Shown here: piece by piece, positions 17,647-26,326 of the stretch
Layout: every line of letters begins with the position of its first letter
Position numbering within the stretch: position 1 is the first letter of the stretch
Origin: Brucella sp. BE17
GTDB lineage: Bacteria > Pseudomonadota > Alphaproteobacteria > Rhizobiales > Rhizobiaceae
Direction: 5' to 3'
Length of the DNA: 64,000 bases
Assembly (NCBI RefSeq): GCF_039545455.1
Contig: NZ_CP154468.1
Span: 682,001 to 746,000 of the forward strand
Program-made: the position numbers and the translations under genes
Notes under the pieces: generated by a model
Database searches by the model: none
What the model was told of the DNA's origin: nothing
What the model saw: the letters and a program-made list of their open reading frames with translations, nothing else

Positions 17647-18252
17647 CTATTTTGAACCATGCAATCTTGCGGTGATTTCGGCAACGCGCTTGCCCTGGAA
17701 ATGCGCGCCTTCCAGTTCCTGTTTCGAGGGTTGGCGCGAGCCATCGCTATCGGCAGTGGTGGTCATGCCGTAGGGCGCGCCGCCGCGCACCACATCATTG
17801 CCCACCTGCCCCTGATAGGCATAGGAAAGCGGCACAATGATCATGCCGTGATGCTGCAATTGCCATTGCGCGGAAATCAGCGCCAGTTCTGCGCCACCGT
17901 GTTGGGTTGCGGTCGAAACCATCACTGACGCAACCTTGTCGAGCAGCGCACCCTTGGCCCAGAGACCGCCGGTCTGGTCGAGGAAATTCTTCATCTGCGA
18001 GGCCATCATGCCGTAGCGGGTGGCAGTTGCAAGAATGATGCCGTCATAATCGACGAGATCGTCCGGCTTTGCAATCGGCGCTTCCTGATCCATCTTGTAA
18101 TGAGATTGTTCGGCCACTTCCGGCGGCACAAGTTCGGGAACCCGCATGATCGTCACTTCTGCGCCGCCGTCACGTGCACCATTTGCAGCGGCCTGAGCCA
18201 TTTGCTCTGTATGACCATAGGCCGAATAATAAAGCACAAGCACCTTCACCAT
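17647..18252 (-). CDS. wrbA: NAD(P)H:quinone oxidoreductase, WrbA type
   Basis: A 201-residue flavodoxin-fold enzyme that reduces quinones by two electrons with FMN and NAD(P)H, and so limits oxidative stress. The FMN phosphate loop is at residues 9-17 ([12 protein letters not shown]). [20 protein letters not shown] near 74-95 and [10 protein letters not shown] near 115 are the other cofactor contacts typical of WrbA, and [13 protein letters not shown] near 160 is the family's late motif. AAGGAGAT precedes the ATG at ideal distance. Its 3' end lies 9 bases from tRNA-Leu, in the opposite orientation, without a clear terminator between them. Confidence 0.93.
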   Translation of the reverse strand: MVKVLVLYYSAYGHTEQMAQAAANGARDGGAEVTIMRVPELVPPEVAEQSHYKMDQEAPIAKPDDLVDYDGIILATATRYGMMASQMKNFLDQTGGLWAKGALLDKVASVMVSTATQHGGAELALISAQWQLQHHGMIIVPLSYAYQGQVGNDVVRGGAPYGMTTTADSDGSRQPSKQELEGAHFQGKRVAEITARLHGSK

Positions 18253-18404
18253 GAGATATCTCCTTGCCGTTTGGTAGAATGAGTTCTCCTCCCATTAAAG
18301 TAAAAAGCAATTGCATTTTGAAAAGATGTGGGGGGTAAATAAAGCGGTTGCGCAAGGTTGTGGCCGTGGCTTAACTGACGCGCGCGATGAATGGAGCAGC
18401 AGGC

Positions 18405-19175
18405 ATGACCGACACTTTACAAACCAACGGACAACAGACTGTAACTGCTGCCATGCTCGCCATTGGCGACGAGCTTCTCTCCGGACGAACCAAAGACAAG
18501 AACATCGGACACCTTGCCGATATGCTGACGGTAGCCGGTATTGATCTCAAGGAAGTGCGCATCGTCCCAGATGAGGAGGACGCAATCGTTGCAGCCCTCA
18601 ATGCGCTGCGGTCGTCTTATGATTATGTCTTCACTTCGGGCGGCATCGGACCGACCCATGACGATATCACTGCCGATGCAGTCTCAAAGGCCTTCGGCGT
18701 GCCATGCATTTATGATGATGAGGCAATCCGCATTCTTGCTGAAAACTATGCCCGGCGCGGACTGGAGTTCACCCACTCACGCAAGCGCATGGCGCGTATG
18801 CCGCAAGGCTCTGAACATATCGACAATCCAGTCTCAACGGCACCGGGCTTCCACATCGGCAATACTTACGTGATGGCAGGTGTTCCATCCGTCTTTGAGG
18901 CGATGCTGGACAATGTTCTGCCCACACTTCGCACGGGCCGCAAGCTTTTGTCGCGCGCCGTCAGATGCCCATTCGGCGAGGGCGTCATCGGTGCGTTACT
19001 GACTGAAATCCAGAAGACAAACCCCGATACGGTGATCGGCTCCTATCCGAAATTCGAGGCAGGCCGGTTTTCGACCGAACTCGTCGTTCGCGGCAGCGAT
19101 ACGCTTAAAATCGATGCGGCCATGGTCGAAATCGAAGCGATGATCGCCGCTCTGGTGGCCTCCGGCGCAAGCTGA
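18405..19175 (+). CDS. CinA-type molybdopterin-binding domain protein (stand-alone)
   Basis: A 256-residue protein with the MoCF/CinA N-terminal fold. Residues about 15-180 hold AMLAIGDELLSGRTKDKN, FTSGGIGPTHDDIT near 78 and a later YVMAGVPSVFEAML near 160; these are the family's signature loops. The C-terminal nicotinamide nucleotide amidase domain of full CinA (about 400 residues) is absent. This short form is common in alphaproteobacteria and is thought to act in nucleotide repair or an unknown phosphatase role; its biochemical function is unclear. The ATG at 18405 is preferred because GGAGCAGC lies before it; an ATG at 18387 in the same frame lacks a site. It stands alone between wrbA and the stress protein gene. 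Confidence 0.85.
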   Translation: MTDTLQTNGQQTVTAAMLAIGDELLSGRTKDKNIGHLADMLTVAGIDLKEVRIVPDEEDAIVAALNALRSSYDYVFTSGGIGPTHDDITADAVSKAFGVPCIYDDEAIRILAENYARRGLEFTHSRKRMARMPQGSEHIDNPVSTAPGFHIGNTYVMAGVPSVFEAMLDNVLPTLRTGRKLLSRAVRCPFGEGVIGALLTEIQKTNPDTVIGSYPKFEAGRFSTELVVRGSDTLKIDAAMVEIEAMIAALVASGAS

Positions 19176-19282
19176 ATGACATTTGCATTCTATGGGATTA
19201 ACAGCGAATTCAGCTTTCTTTTTTACACAAGCAGGTCACAATCCATGCTAAAAAGAAAGACATAGCCGGAAGGAGACGAACG

Positions 19283-20128
19283 ATGTCCTATAAAACGGTG
19301 ATTGCCTATTCGCGCAGCGAAGCCGAGTTGAAGCGAGTTCTTGCCGCAATTGGTCTTTTGATGCGCAAAGTTCCCGATATCCATGTGATCGGGCTTTATT
19401 CCATCCCCTCTCCCATCGTTTATGCCGATCCGAACGGCTTCATCGATCCTGGCATGTTTGAGCTGCATGACAAGCAGCACAAGGAGCTTTCAGAGCGCCT
19501 TAAGTCGTTATTCGATGAAGAAATGCGCCGTCAGGATGCACATTACGAATTTCGCATCATGCGGTCTGAAACGGGTACCGCCGCCGATAGCGTTCTCACC
19601 TCCTGTCTTGGCGCGGAATTGCTCGTCGCAGGCCAGCCAGACCCCAACGATCCGGCGACCAACGACGAAACTGCCGACTCACTGGTTTTCAATGCGAGCT
19701 GTCCGGTCCTGCTGGTGCCTTATGCGCCCGTGCTGCCGCAGACATCGCTGGATCGGATCGTAATCGCCTTTAACGGCAAGCGCGAAGCCGCCCGCGCGGC
19801 TTTCGATGCGCTTCCACTGATCGAGCTTGCAGGGCGAACCGAAATCGTCTGGGTCGACCCGCCGGAAGCCGAGGGCGAGGACAAGTCGCTCGCCGGTAGC
19901 GATCTGGCCGAATCCATTTCGCGCCACGGCGTCGAAGTCACGGTTACGCCGCTTTCCTCCAATGGCCGCTATGCGCAGGATGCGCTGCGCGACCACATCA
20001 TAGCCGAGCGCGCCGACCTCGTGGTCATGGGTGCCTATAGCCACTCGCGCCTGCGCGAACTGGTGTTTGGCGGTGTAACGCGCTCAATGCTCAGCGAATT
20101 GCCCGTCCTGACGCTGTTTTCGCGATAG
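19283..20128 (+). CDS. Universal stress protein, two UspA domains
   Basis: A 281-residue cytosolic protein with tandem UspA-like domains. The first (about residues 1-135) starts SYKTVIAYSRSEAELKRV and is degenerate in its nucleotide loop. The second (about 155-281) starts SLDRIVIAFNGKREAARAAF and ends with GAYSHSRLRELVFGGVTRSM, which fits the G-x2-G-x9-G-S/T ATP-binding pattern except that the second glycine is replaced. So one domain may keep nucleotide binding. Such proteins bind ATP and help survival under starvation or stress, with poorly defined targets. GGAAGGAG before the ATG is a strong ribosome site. It ends in front of a stable hairpin at 20199-20222. Confidence 0.85.
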   Translation: MSYKTVIAYSRSEAELKRVLAAIGLLMRKVPDIHVIGLYSIPSPIVYADPNGFIDPGMFELHDKQHKELSERLKSLFDEEMRRQDAHYEFRIMRSETGTAADSVLTSCLGAELLVAGQPDPNDPATNDETADSLVFNASCPVLLVPYAPVLPQTSLDRIVIAFNGKREAARAAFDALPLIELAGRTEIVWVDPPEAEGEDKSLAGSDLAESISRHGVEVTVTPLSSNGRYAQDALRDHIIAERADLVVMGAYSHSRLRELVFGGVTRSMLSELPVLTLFSR

Positions 20129-20198
20129 GCCGACTTTCTCCCCCTGGGAAGGAATGGCAGGCAAAGCTTGCAGGACCCGGGTCTTTGCGGGTATGAGC

Positions 20199-20222
20199 TT
20201 CACCCGGCGCGTGCCGGGTGAA
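20199..20222 (+). terminator. Perfect 10-bp GC-rich hairpin
   Basis: TTCACCCGGC and GCCGGGTGAA pair perfectly around GCGT. It lies 70 bases after the stress protein gene and 54 before the next start codon. The T run is poor, so termination may be partial. Confidence 0.6.
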
Positions 20223-20275
20223 TAATCGTCTTACCGCTTCGCTTGCTTGATGGCGAGGCGACTATGGAGCGTTTA

Positions 20276-20767
20276 ATGTCTCTACCCGATAAAGCCTTCC
20301 CCGTTTCCTGGGATCAGTTTCACCGCGATGCCCGTGCCCTTGCCTGGCGGATTTCCGGCATGAACCGAGAATGGCGGGCCATTGTCGCCATCACGCGCGG
20401 CGGGCTTGTGCCTGCGGCGGTTATCTGTCGCGAACTCGGCATCAGGCTCATCGAAACCGTCTGTATTGCGTCCTATCACGATTACACGTCTCAGGGCGAA
20501 ATGCAGGTACTTAAAGGCATTGGCGAGGGGCTTTTGGAAAATGAAGGCGAAGGCGTGATTGTCGTCGATGATCTGACTGATACCGGCAAGACCGCGGCCA
20601 TCGTACGCCAGATGATACCGAAAGCGCATTTCGCCACAGTTTACGCCAAGCCGAAGGGGCGCCCGCTGGTCGATACTTTTGTGACGGAAGTATCGCAGGA
20701 CACCTGGATTTATTTCCCTTGGGATATGGGCTTTACCTATCAGGAGCCCATCTCCGGAGACCGATGA
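20276..20767 (+). CDS. gpt: Xanthine-guanine phosphoribosyltransferase
   Basis: A 163-residue purine salvage enzyme that makes GMP, XMP and IMP from the bases and PRPP. The PRPP site is the hydrophobic-acidic stretch [14 protein letters not shown] near residue 93. The N-terminal base/pyrophosphate segment [10 protein letters not shown] is near 39, and a late aromatic patch, [10 protein letters not shown], near 145 contacts the base. The ATG at 20276 is chosen because GGAG lies about 9 bases upstream; an in-frame ATG at 20264 has no site. It appears to be its own unit after the hairpin at 20199-20222. Confidence 0.9.
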   Translation: MSLPDKAFPVSWDQFHRDARALAWRISGMNREWRAIVAITRGGLVPAAVICRELGIRLIETVCIASYHDYTSQGEMQVLKGIGEGLLENEGEGVIVVDDLTDTGKTAAIVRQMIPKAHFATVYAKPKGRPLVDTFVTEVSQDTWIYFPWDMGFTYQEPISGDR

Positions 20768-21241
20768 CGGTGTCAGGACGTTTCCGATAAGAAAGCAATA
20801 TCGGCGAGGCAACACAAGTTTGGTGCAAAGGCCACGTGGTATTACTGGCGGGCTGGATTATATTGCTCCAGCGCCACCAGAGTGCTGTCAATGGAATAGT
20901 TAAATCCTCCGAACAGCAACTGAATGACAAGAAAGTACGGCGTGATAAGGCCAATCACCCAAAAGCCTTGAAATAGGCCTATTTATCTTCCATTTAGAGA
21001 GGGTTGCGGGTGGGGTGCCTGAATTCTTGCCCTAAATTTGTTATTGTGATTTTGACGAATCGTTTCATCCTTGTGTTTCGATTTGATATTTGCACGCTCT
21101 TTCAGCTTGCCTGAAATGGCCGGGAGGCAGATAAAGGCTCTCCCCGGAATTTGCGAATTTCGATTTATATATCTTTGCTTCAGGCGAGCATCTCATATTT
21201 ATCTCGCCGTTGGTTGAGTCGATATTGGAAATGGAGAATTT
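20768..21241. other. Intergenic region with one doubtful small frame
   Basis: No established gene fits in these 474 bases. A hydrophobic minus-strand frame of 38 codons is listed separately. An imperfect hairpin (CTGGCGGGCTGGA with TCCAGCGCCACCAG) lies around 20845-20880. The last 200 bases lead into the Nudix gene, with GGAG about 8 bases before its GTG. Confidence 0.5.
20842..20958 (-). CDS. Possible 38-aa membrane peptide
   Basis: From a GTG at 20958 the frame reads MIGLITPYFLVIQLLFGGFN and ends LEQYNPARQ. It has one hydrophobic helix of about 20 residues and a polar tail, with AAGG about 7 bases before the GTG. The frame is open further upstream without an ATG, so it may equally be the last piece of a lost membrane protein. 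Doubtful. Confidence 0.22.
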   Translation of the reverse strand: MIGLITPYFLVIQLLFGGFNYSIDSTLVALEQYNPARQ

Positions 21242-21733
21242 GTGGTGAAGCAGCCAAAAGAACAGCTCGTTGCGACGGAGAAGCGTATTCTTACGCGTTC
21301 TGGCCGTTTGCAGCAGGTTGCGGCGTTGGTTTATCGTCGCCAGAAAGGTTCATTGCAGTTTCTCCTTATTACGAGCCGCGGCAGTGGTCGCTGGGTCTTG
21401 CCCAAAGGCTGGCCGCAGGTGGGGCGTACGCTGGCTGAAACCGCAATATGTGAAGCCTATGAGGAAGCAGGCGTGCGCGGCAAGATTTCTCGCGAACCGA
21501 TTGGTAGCTTCAATTACACCAAGGCGGATTTGCCGCCGGAGCGCATAAACCAGTTTTCGGTCGCCGTTTTCGAAATGGAATTCACGAGCCAGGAAAAGAA
21601 CTGGCCGGAGAAGAAAGAGCGTGTCTGCACTTGGGTTTCACCACAAGAGGCCGTACTCCGGGTGGAGGAACCTGATCTGAAGGAAATTCTTCATCGATTT
21701 GGCACGCCCGATATCGTGGTCGCAGCCGAATAG
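21242..21733 (+). CDS. Nudix hydrolase
   Basis: A 163-residue hydrolase for nucleoside diphosphates linked to another group. The Nudix box runs GRTLAETAICEAYEEAGV near residues 61-78. Its acidic metal ligands, EAYEEAG, are present, but the arginine usually two positions before them is replaced by cysteine (AICEA instead of AAREA). RGSGRWVLPKGWPQ precedes the box, as in the diphosphoinositol polyphosphate or Ap4A-type branch. GTG at 21242 is the start, after GGAG; a second GTG follows directly. It is alone and is followed by the long nrdJ leader. The substrate cannot be told. Confidence 0.85.
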   Translation: MVKQPKEQLVATEKRILTRSGRLQQVAALVYRRQKGSLQFLLITSRGSGRWVLPKGWPQVGRTLAETAICEAYEEAGVRGKISREPIGSFNYTKADLPPERINQFSVAVFEMEFTSQEKNWPEKKERVCTWVSPQEAVLRVEEPDLKEILHRFGTPDIVVAAE

Positions 21734-21871
21734 ATCGTGATCGCCCTGGCTTTCTCCTGCCCCAGCTCTGGGTTAGGAATTCCTACTGGCCTTGCGCGGT
21801 ATGGCTTCAAAAATCGATTTGGCTTTTCTCTGATGCAAACGTAGCCGGCTTCATTCACAAAATGTGTTTCT

Positions 21872-21916
21872 CCCCGTTATCCACACCACTTTTCTCACCG
21901 ATGCACAATATCTAGC
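21872..21916. promoter_or_regulatory. Candidate NrdR box pair with an embedded DnaA box
   Basis: GCACAATATCTAGC at 21903-21916 matches the NrdR consensus as I recall it (ACACwATATCTwGT) at nearly all positions. A weaker half-match, CCCCGTTATCCACA, lies at 21872-21885, exactly 31 bases (three helical turns) upstream, a spacing known for NrdR pairs. The weaker box contains TTATCCACA (21877-21885), a perfect E. coli-type DnaA box. The location upstream of nrdJ supports the reading. Confidence 0.5.
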
Positions 21917-21943
21917 GTCTGACGCTTTACAGGAAACCAATGC

Positions 21944-21972
21944 TTGACGCTTGGGGCCGAGTCGTTTTTTAT
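21944..21972 (+). promoter_or_regulatory. Possible nrdJ promoter
   Basis: TTGACG at 21944 is followed after 17 bases by TTTTAT at 21967. It lies 28 bases downstream of the strong NrdR-like box. If used, it would give a leader of about 480 bases before nrdJ. Confidence 0.35.
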
Positions 21973-22461
21973 GGGTGATATCGTTGCGTGAGTGGCGTGG
22001 TCGGGCGTTTGAATTTGCCGGCCTTTCTTTCAGTTTCGTTGCGTTCTGATGTGGGTATCGCGCTTTTTTAGCGCGATTGTGCCCAGGGCTTAGCCGCGCC
22101 CTGTTAAGCGCGGAGATCGCTTACGGGATTGAAAGGAAATTTCGAGAATGAAACGTTGTTAATACTACATTTAGTATTTGCGCTCATCATTCTTACAAGA
22201 TAGGGTATTTTCCCATCTGCTGATTTGTTAGCCGCCATGGCACCATCACAGGGAACATTGGTTCTCTCAGGGTGTTTTGTTGTGTGCGGCAAAAGGCGGA
22301 AAACAGTTTTCTGGTGCCTCACACAACATGTGGCACCACGTAGATGAGAGGCTCTCGTCTCAAGAGAGCGACCGAAACAGAGACGCGATAAGCAGCAAGT
22401 GGTTTACCGCTGCGGAAATTCGTCAGCAGCACCACTATATATAGAACGTTTGGATGGACAG
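21973..22461 (+). other. Hairpin-rich untranslated leader of nrdJ
   Basis: No gene is visible in this stretch, but it contains many stems on the sense strand. They are ATCGCGCT/AGCGCGAT (22057-22077), CAGGGC/GCCCTG (22084-22103), AATACTA/TAGTATT (22161-22178), GGTGC-CACA/TGTG-GCACC (22313-22337) and GCTCTC/GAGAGC (22351-22369). GGTTCTCT with AGGGAAC adds an imperfect one near 22250. I find no B12-riboswitch core (no GCCACTG box or CCGCAACTG). The reductase start codon follows CACTATATATAG, another AT-rich element. Confidence 0.45.
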
Positions 22462-25400
22462 ATGAAAATCGAACGCCGTTTTACGAAACAAAACCAGTCA
22501 GCCTATGCGGACATCGCGTTTCGGACTGCAACCAGCGAGATCAAGAATCCCGATGGTTCCATCGTATTCCGACTGGAAGATATCAACGTTCCCGCCCAGT
22601 TCAGTCAGGTTGCGGCTGATATTCTGGCACAGAAATATTTCCGCAAGGCCGGTGTGCCTGCGCGCCTGAAGAAGGTCGAGGAAAATTCAGTCCCTTCATG
22701 GCTCTGGCGCTCGGTTGCCGATGAGGACGCGCTGGCGCAATTGCCAGAAGACGAGCGTTTTGGCTCCGAAATGGACGCCTGTCAGGTTTTTGATCGTCTT
22801 GCCGGCACATGGACCTATTGGGGCTGGAAGGGTGGCTATTTCAACACGGAAGAAGACGCGCTCGCCTTCCGCGATGAGCTTGCCTATATGCTCGCCACCC
22901 AGCGCGTGGCCCCCAACAGCCCGCAATGGTTCAACACCGGTCTGCATTGGGCCTATGGCATCGATGGTCCCGGTCAGGGTCATTTCTATGTCGACTGGAT
23001 GACCGGAAAATTGACCCGGTCCAAGTCATCCTATGAGCATCCGCAGCCGCATGCCTGCTTCATCCAGTCGGTTGCCGACGATCTCGTCAACGATGGCGGC
23101 ATCATGGATCTGTGGGTGCGCGAGGCACGCCTGTTCAAATATGGTTCGGGCACCGGCTCCAACTTCAGCCACCTTCGCGGCGAAGGTGAAAAGCTTTCGG
23201 GCGGCGGCAAGTCGTCCGGCCTGATGAGCTTTTTGAAGATTGGCGACCGGGCCGCGGGTGCCATTAAGTCTGGCGGCACCACACGCCGCGCTGCCAAGAT
23301 GGTTGTGGTCGATATCGACCATCCCGATATCGAGGAATATATCGACTGGAAGGTCAAGGAAGAGCAGAAGGTTGCGTCGCTCGTCACCGGTTCCAAGATC
23401 GTCAAGCAGCACATGGCGGCGATCATGAAAGCCTGCGTCAATTGCGAAGCCGATAATGATGATTGCTTCGACCCAGCCAAAAACCCTGCCCTCAAGCGTG
23501 AAGTCAAGGCGGCCAAGAAGAATCAGGTCCCTGAAAACTACATCAAACGCGTTATTCAGTTTGCACGTCAGGGCTATACGGATATTTCGTTCAAGACCTA
23601 CGACACCGACTGGGATTCGGAAGCCTATCTGACCGTTTCTGGCCAGAACTCCAACAATTCCGTCTCGCTCAAGGACGAGTTCCTGCGCGCGGTGGAAGAT
23701 GATGCCGACTGGCATCTGACCGCCCGCAAGGACGGTAAGGTAATGAAAACGCTGAAAGCCCGCGATCTGTGGGAAAAGATCGGCTATGCCGCATGGGCGT
23801 CGGCTGATCCGGGCCTTCATTACAATACGACCATGAACGACTGGCACACGTGCCCGGCGGCCGGTCCCATTCGCGCGTCCAATCCGTGCTCGGAATATAT
23901 GTTCCTTGATGATACGGCCTGTAATCTGGCGTCGATCAACCTTCTGACGTATCGCAACAAGGACGGTTCGTTCGATATCGCTGCTTACGAGCATACGGCG
24001 CGGCTCTGGACCATTGTTCTTGAAGTCTCGGTGATGATGGCGCAGTTCCCGTCCAAGGAAATCGCCCGCCTCTCCTACGAATACCGCACGCTGGGCCTTG
24101 GCTATGCCAATATTGGTGGTTTGCTGATGACCTCGGGCATTCCCTATGATTCCGTGGAAGGCCGTGCGATCTGCGGTGCGCTGACCGCGATCATGACCGG
24201 TGTTGCCTATGCCACTTCGGCTGAAATGGCCAAGGAACTGGGAACTTTCCCCGGCTTCGCGCCCAATGCCGACAATATGCTGCGCGTGATGCGCAATCAT
24301 CGCCGTGCAGCCCATGGCGAGACGACGGGCTATGAAGGCCTTGCGGTCAATCCGGTGGCGCTGATTGCCGAGGATTGCTCGCAGCCCGAGCTGATCACCC
24401 ATGCCCGGGCCGCCTGGGACAAGGCGCTGGAGCTTGGCGAAAAGCACGGCTATCGCAATGCACAGGCCACCGTCATCGCGCCGACCGGCACGATCGGCCT
24501 TGTCATGGATTGCGACACCACTGGTATCGAGCCGGACTTCGCGCTGGTAAAATTCAAGAAGCTTGCGGGCGGTGGCTATTTCAAGATCATCAACCGTGCA
24601 GTTCCGGAAGCCTTGCGTACGCTCGGCTATTCCGAAAGCCAGATCGCTGAGATCGAAGCGTACGCGGTCGGTCATGGCAATCTTAATCAGGCACCAGCCG
24701 TCAATCCTTCGACGCTGAAAGCCAAGGGCTTTACGGATGAGAAGATCGAAGCGCTCAATGCAGCGCTTAAAAGCGCCTTCGATATCAAGTTCGCCTTCAA
24801 CAAATGGACGCTTGGCGAAGATTTCTGCAAGGACGTGTTGAAACTCACAGACGAGCAACTCAATGATTTTTCCTTTGAGATGCTGCCAGCCCTTGGTTTC
24901 TCAAGGCAGGATGTCGAAGCTGCCAATGTTCATGTCTGCGGTGCGATGACACTGGAAGACGCGCCTTTCCTGAAAGAAGAACATTACGCCGTGTTCGATT
25001 GCGCCAATCCGTGCGGCAAGATCGGCAAGCGTTATCTCTCGGTGGAAAGCCATATTCGCATGATGGCGGCAGCACAGCCGTTCATTTCGGGTGCGATTTC
25101 CAAGACCATCAACATGCCCAATGACGCAACCGTCGAGGATTGCAAGAGCGCCTATATGCTCTCCTGGCAGCTGGCCTTGAAAGCCAACGCGCTTTACCGT
25201 GATGGTTCCAAGCTTTCGCAGCCACTCAATGCCTCGCTGATTGCTGACGATGAGGATGAAGACGATGCAGTGGAAGCACTCATCGAGGCTCCGGCTGCCG
25301 CCCGCGCCGTTCAGGTCACCGAACGCATCGTCGAGAAGGTGGTTGAAAAGATCGTGCAGGAACGCGAAAAACTTCCCAACCGCCGTCAGGGTTATACCCA

Positions 25401-26235
25401 GAAGGCAGTCGTTGGTGGACACAAGGTCTATTTGCGCACCGGTGAATTCGGAAACGGTCGCCTGGGTGAAATCTTCATCGATATGCACAAGGAAGGCGCT
25501 GCCTTCCGTGCGATGATGAACAATTTTGCCATCGCTGTGTCGCTTGGCCTGCAATATGGTGTGCCGCTGGAAGAATATGTCGAGGCCTTCACCTTCACAA
25601 AGTTCGAGCCAGCCGGCATGGTCATCGGCAACGATGCCATCAAGACCGCAACCTCGATCATCGACTATGTGTTCCGCGAACTGGCAGTCTCCTATCTTGG
25701 CCGTAACGACCTTGCCCATGTCGACACCAGCGATTTCTCGAACACGGCACTCGGCAAGGGCATCCAGGAAGGTAAGACCAACCTGGTTTCCACTGGCTGG
25801 ACGCGCGGTTACAAGCCGACTTTAGTCTCCAATACCGAGCCCAAGAGCGCGACGACGTCCGCTCCGCAGGCTTCCGCTCCGGCCTATAACGTCACGGCGC
25901 TGAAGTCCTCCTCGGCGCGTTCGGCAGCAGTCGGCCTGGTGACGGACGGTGCTACTGCCTTCAAGCGCGACTTCGACGAGCAGCCTGCAAGCGAAGCCGA
26001 ACCGGAGACATCGGGTGCAACCGAACTCTTCTCCGACAAAGCCGCAGCGGATGCCGCGACCGCCCGCACTGAGAGTGCCGCATCGGCCAAGAAGATCGAA
26101 GCCGACCGCCGCATCAAGTCGATGATGCAGGGCTATACCGGCGACAGCTGCACCGAGTGCCAGAACTTTACCATGGTGCGCAACGGCACCTGCCTGAAGT
26201 GCGACACTTGTGGCGCGACCAGCGGTTGCAGCTGA
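22462..26235 (+). CDS. nrdJ: Vitamin B12-dependent ribonucleotide reductase (class II)
   Basis: A 1257-residue reductase that makes deoxyribonucleotides using adenosylcobalamin as radical source, so it works with or without oxygen. The N-terminal part, [16 protein letters not shown], is typical of the alphaproteobacterial long form. [20 protein letters not shown] near residue 473 holds an active-site Cys and the family Asn-Glu pair, and [18 protein letters not shown] near 673 forms the substrate loop. The tail near 1230-1257 has [12 protein letters not shown] and a last Cys pair, a zinc-ribbon-like redox end that re-reduces the active site. The ATG at 22462 follows GGATGG; a longer frame upstream is unlikely. 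A strong terminator follows. No cobalamin genes are nearby. Confidence 0.94.
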   Translation: MKIERRFTKQNQSAYADIAFRTATSEIKNPDGSIVFRLEDINVPAQFSQVAADILAQKYFRKAGVPARLKKVEENSVPSWLWRSVADEDALAQLPEDERFGSEMDACQVFDRLAGTWTYWGWKGGYFNTEEDALAFRDELAYMLATQRVAPNSPQWFNTGLHWAYGIDGPGQGHFYVDWMTGKLTRSKSSYEHPQPHACFIQSVADDLVNDGGIMDLWVREARLFKYGSGTGSNFSHLRGEGEKLSGGGKSSGLMSFLKIGDRAAGAIKSGGTTRRAAKMVVVDIDHPDIEEYIDWKVKEEQKVASLVTGSKIVKQHMAAIMKACVNCEADNDDCFDPAKNPALKREVKAAKKNQVPENYIKRVIQFARQGYTDISFKTYDTDWDSEAYLTVSGQNSNNSVSLKDEFLRAVEDDADWHLTARKDGKVMKTLKARDLWEKIGYAAWASADPGLHYNTTMNDWHTCPAAGPIRASNPCSEYMFLDDTACNLASINLLTYRNKDGSFDIAAYEHTARLWTIVLEVSVMMAQFPSKEIARLSYEYRTLGLGYANIGGLLMTSGIPYDSVEGRAICGALTAIMTGVAYATSAEMAKELGTFPGFAPNADNMLRVMRNHRRAAHGETTGYEGLAVNPVALIAEDCSQPELITHARAAWDKALELGEKHGYRNAQATVIAPTGTIGLVMDCDTTGIEPDFALVKFKKLAGGGYFKIINRAVPEALRTLGYSESQIAEIEAYAVGHGNLNQAPAVNPSTLKAKGFTDEKIEALNAALKSAFDIKFAFNKWTLGEDFCKDVLKLTDEQLNDFSFEMLPALGFSRQDVEAANVHVCGAMTLEDAPFLKEEHYAVFDCANPCGKIGKRYLSVESHIRMMAAAQPFISGAISKTINMPNDATVEDCKSAYMLSWQLALKANALYRDGSKLSQPLNASLIADDEDEDDAVEALIEAPAAARAVQVTERIVEKVVEKIVQEREKLPNRRQGYTQKAVVGGHKVYLRTGEFGNGRLGEIFIDMHKEGAAFRAMMNNFAIAVSLGLQYGVPLEEYVEAFTFTKFEPAGMVIGNDAIKTATSIIDYVFRELAVSYLGRNDLAHVDTSDFSNTALGKGIQEGKTNLVSTGWTRGYKPTLVSNTEPKSATTSAPQASAPAYNVTALKSSSARSAAVGLVTDGATAFKRDFDEQPASEAEPETSGATELFSDKAAADAATARTESAASAKKIEADRRIKSMMQGYTGDSCTECQNFTMVRNGTCLKCDTCGATSGCS

Positions 26236-26263
26236 CCCCTTCTTTATAGAACATTAGAAAAGC

Positions 26264-26299
26264 ATCCTTGCCGTTTCCCGACGGCAAGGATAATTTTTT
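26264..26299 (+). terminator. Terminator of nrdJ
   Basis: ATCCTTGCCGT (26264-26274) pairs with ACGGCAAGGAT (26281-26291) around a 6-base loop, followed by six T residues. It starts 28 bases after the stop codon. Confidence 0.9.
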
Positions 26300-26326
26300 G
26301 TAAGCAACGCAGTGTGAGACAGTAAA

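Noticed and set aside
22432..22447. CCACTATATATAGAAC just before nrdJ as a further NrdR box
   Set aside because: Matches the consensus only partly and lies too close to the start codon; the pair at 21872-21916 fits better.
21734..22461. Cobalamin riboswitch upstream of the B12-dependent reductase
   Set aside because: The conserved B12 box and CCGCAACTG core are not present on the sense strand.
23026..24858. Open frame of 610 codons antisense to nrdJ
   Set aside because: Long antisense frames arise from codon bias in high-GC genes; the sense strand carries clear reductase motifs throughout.
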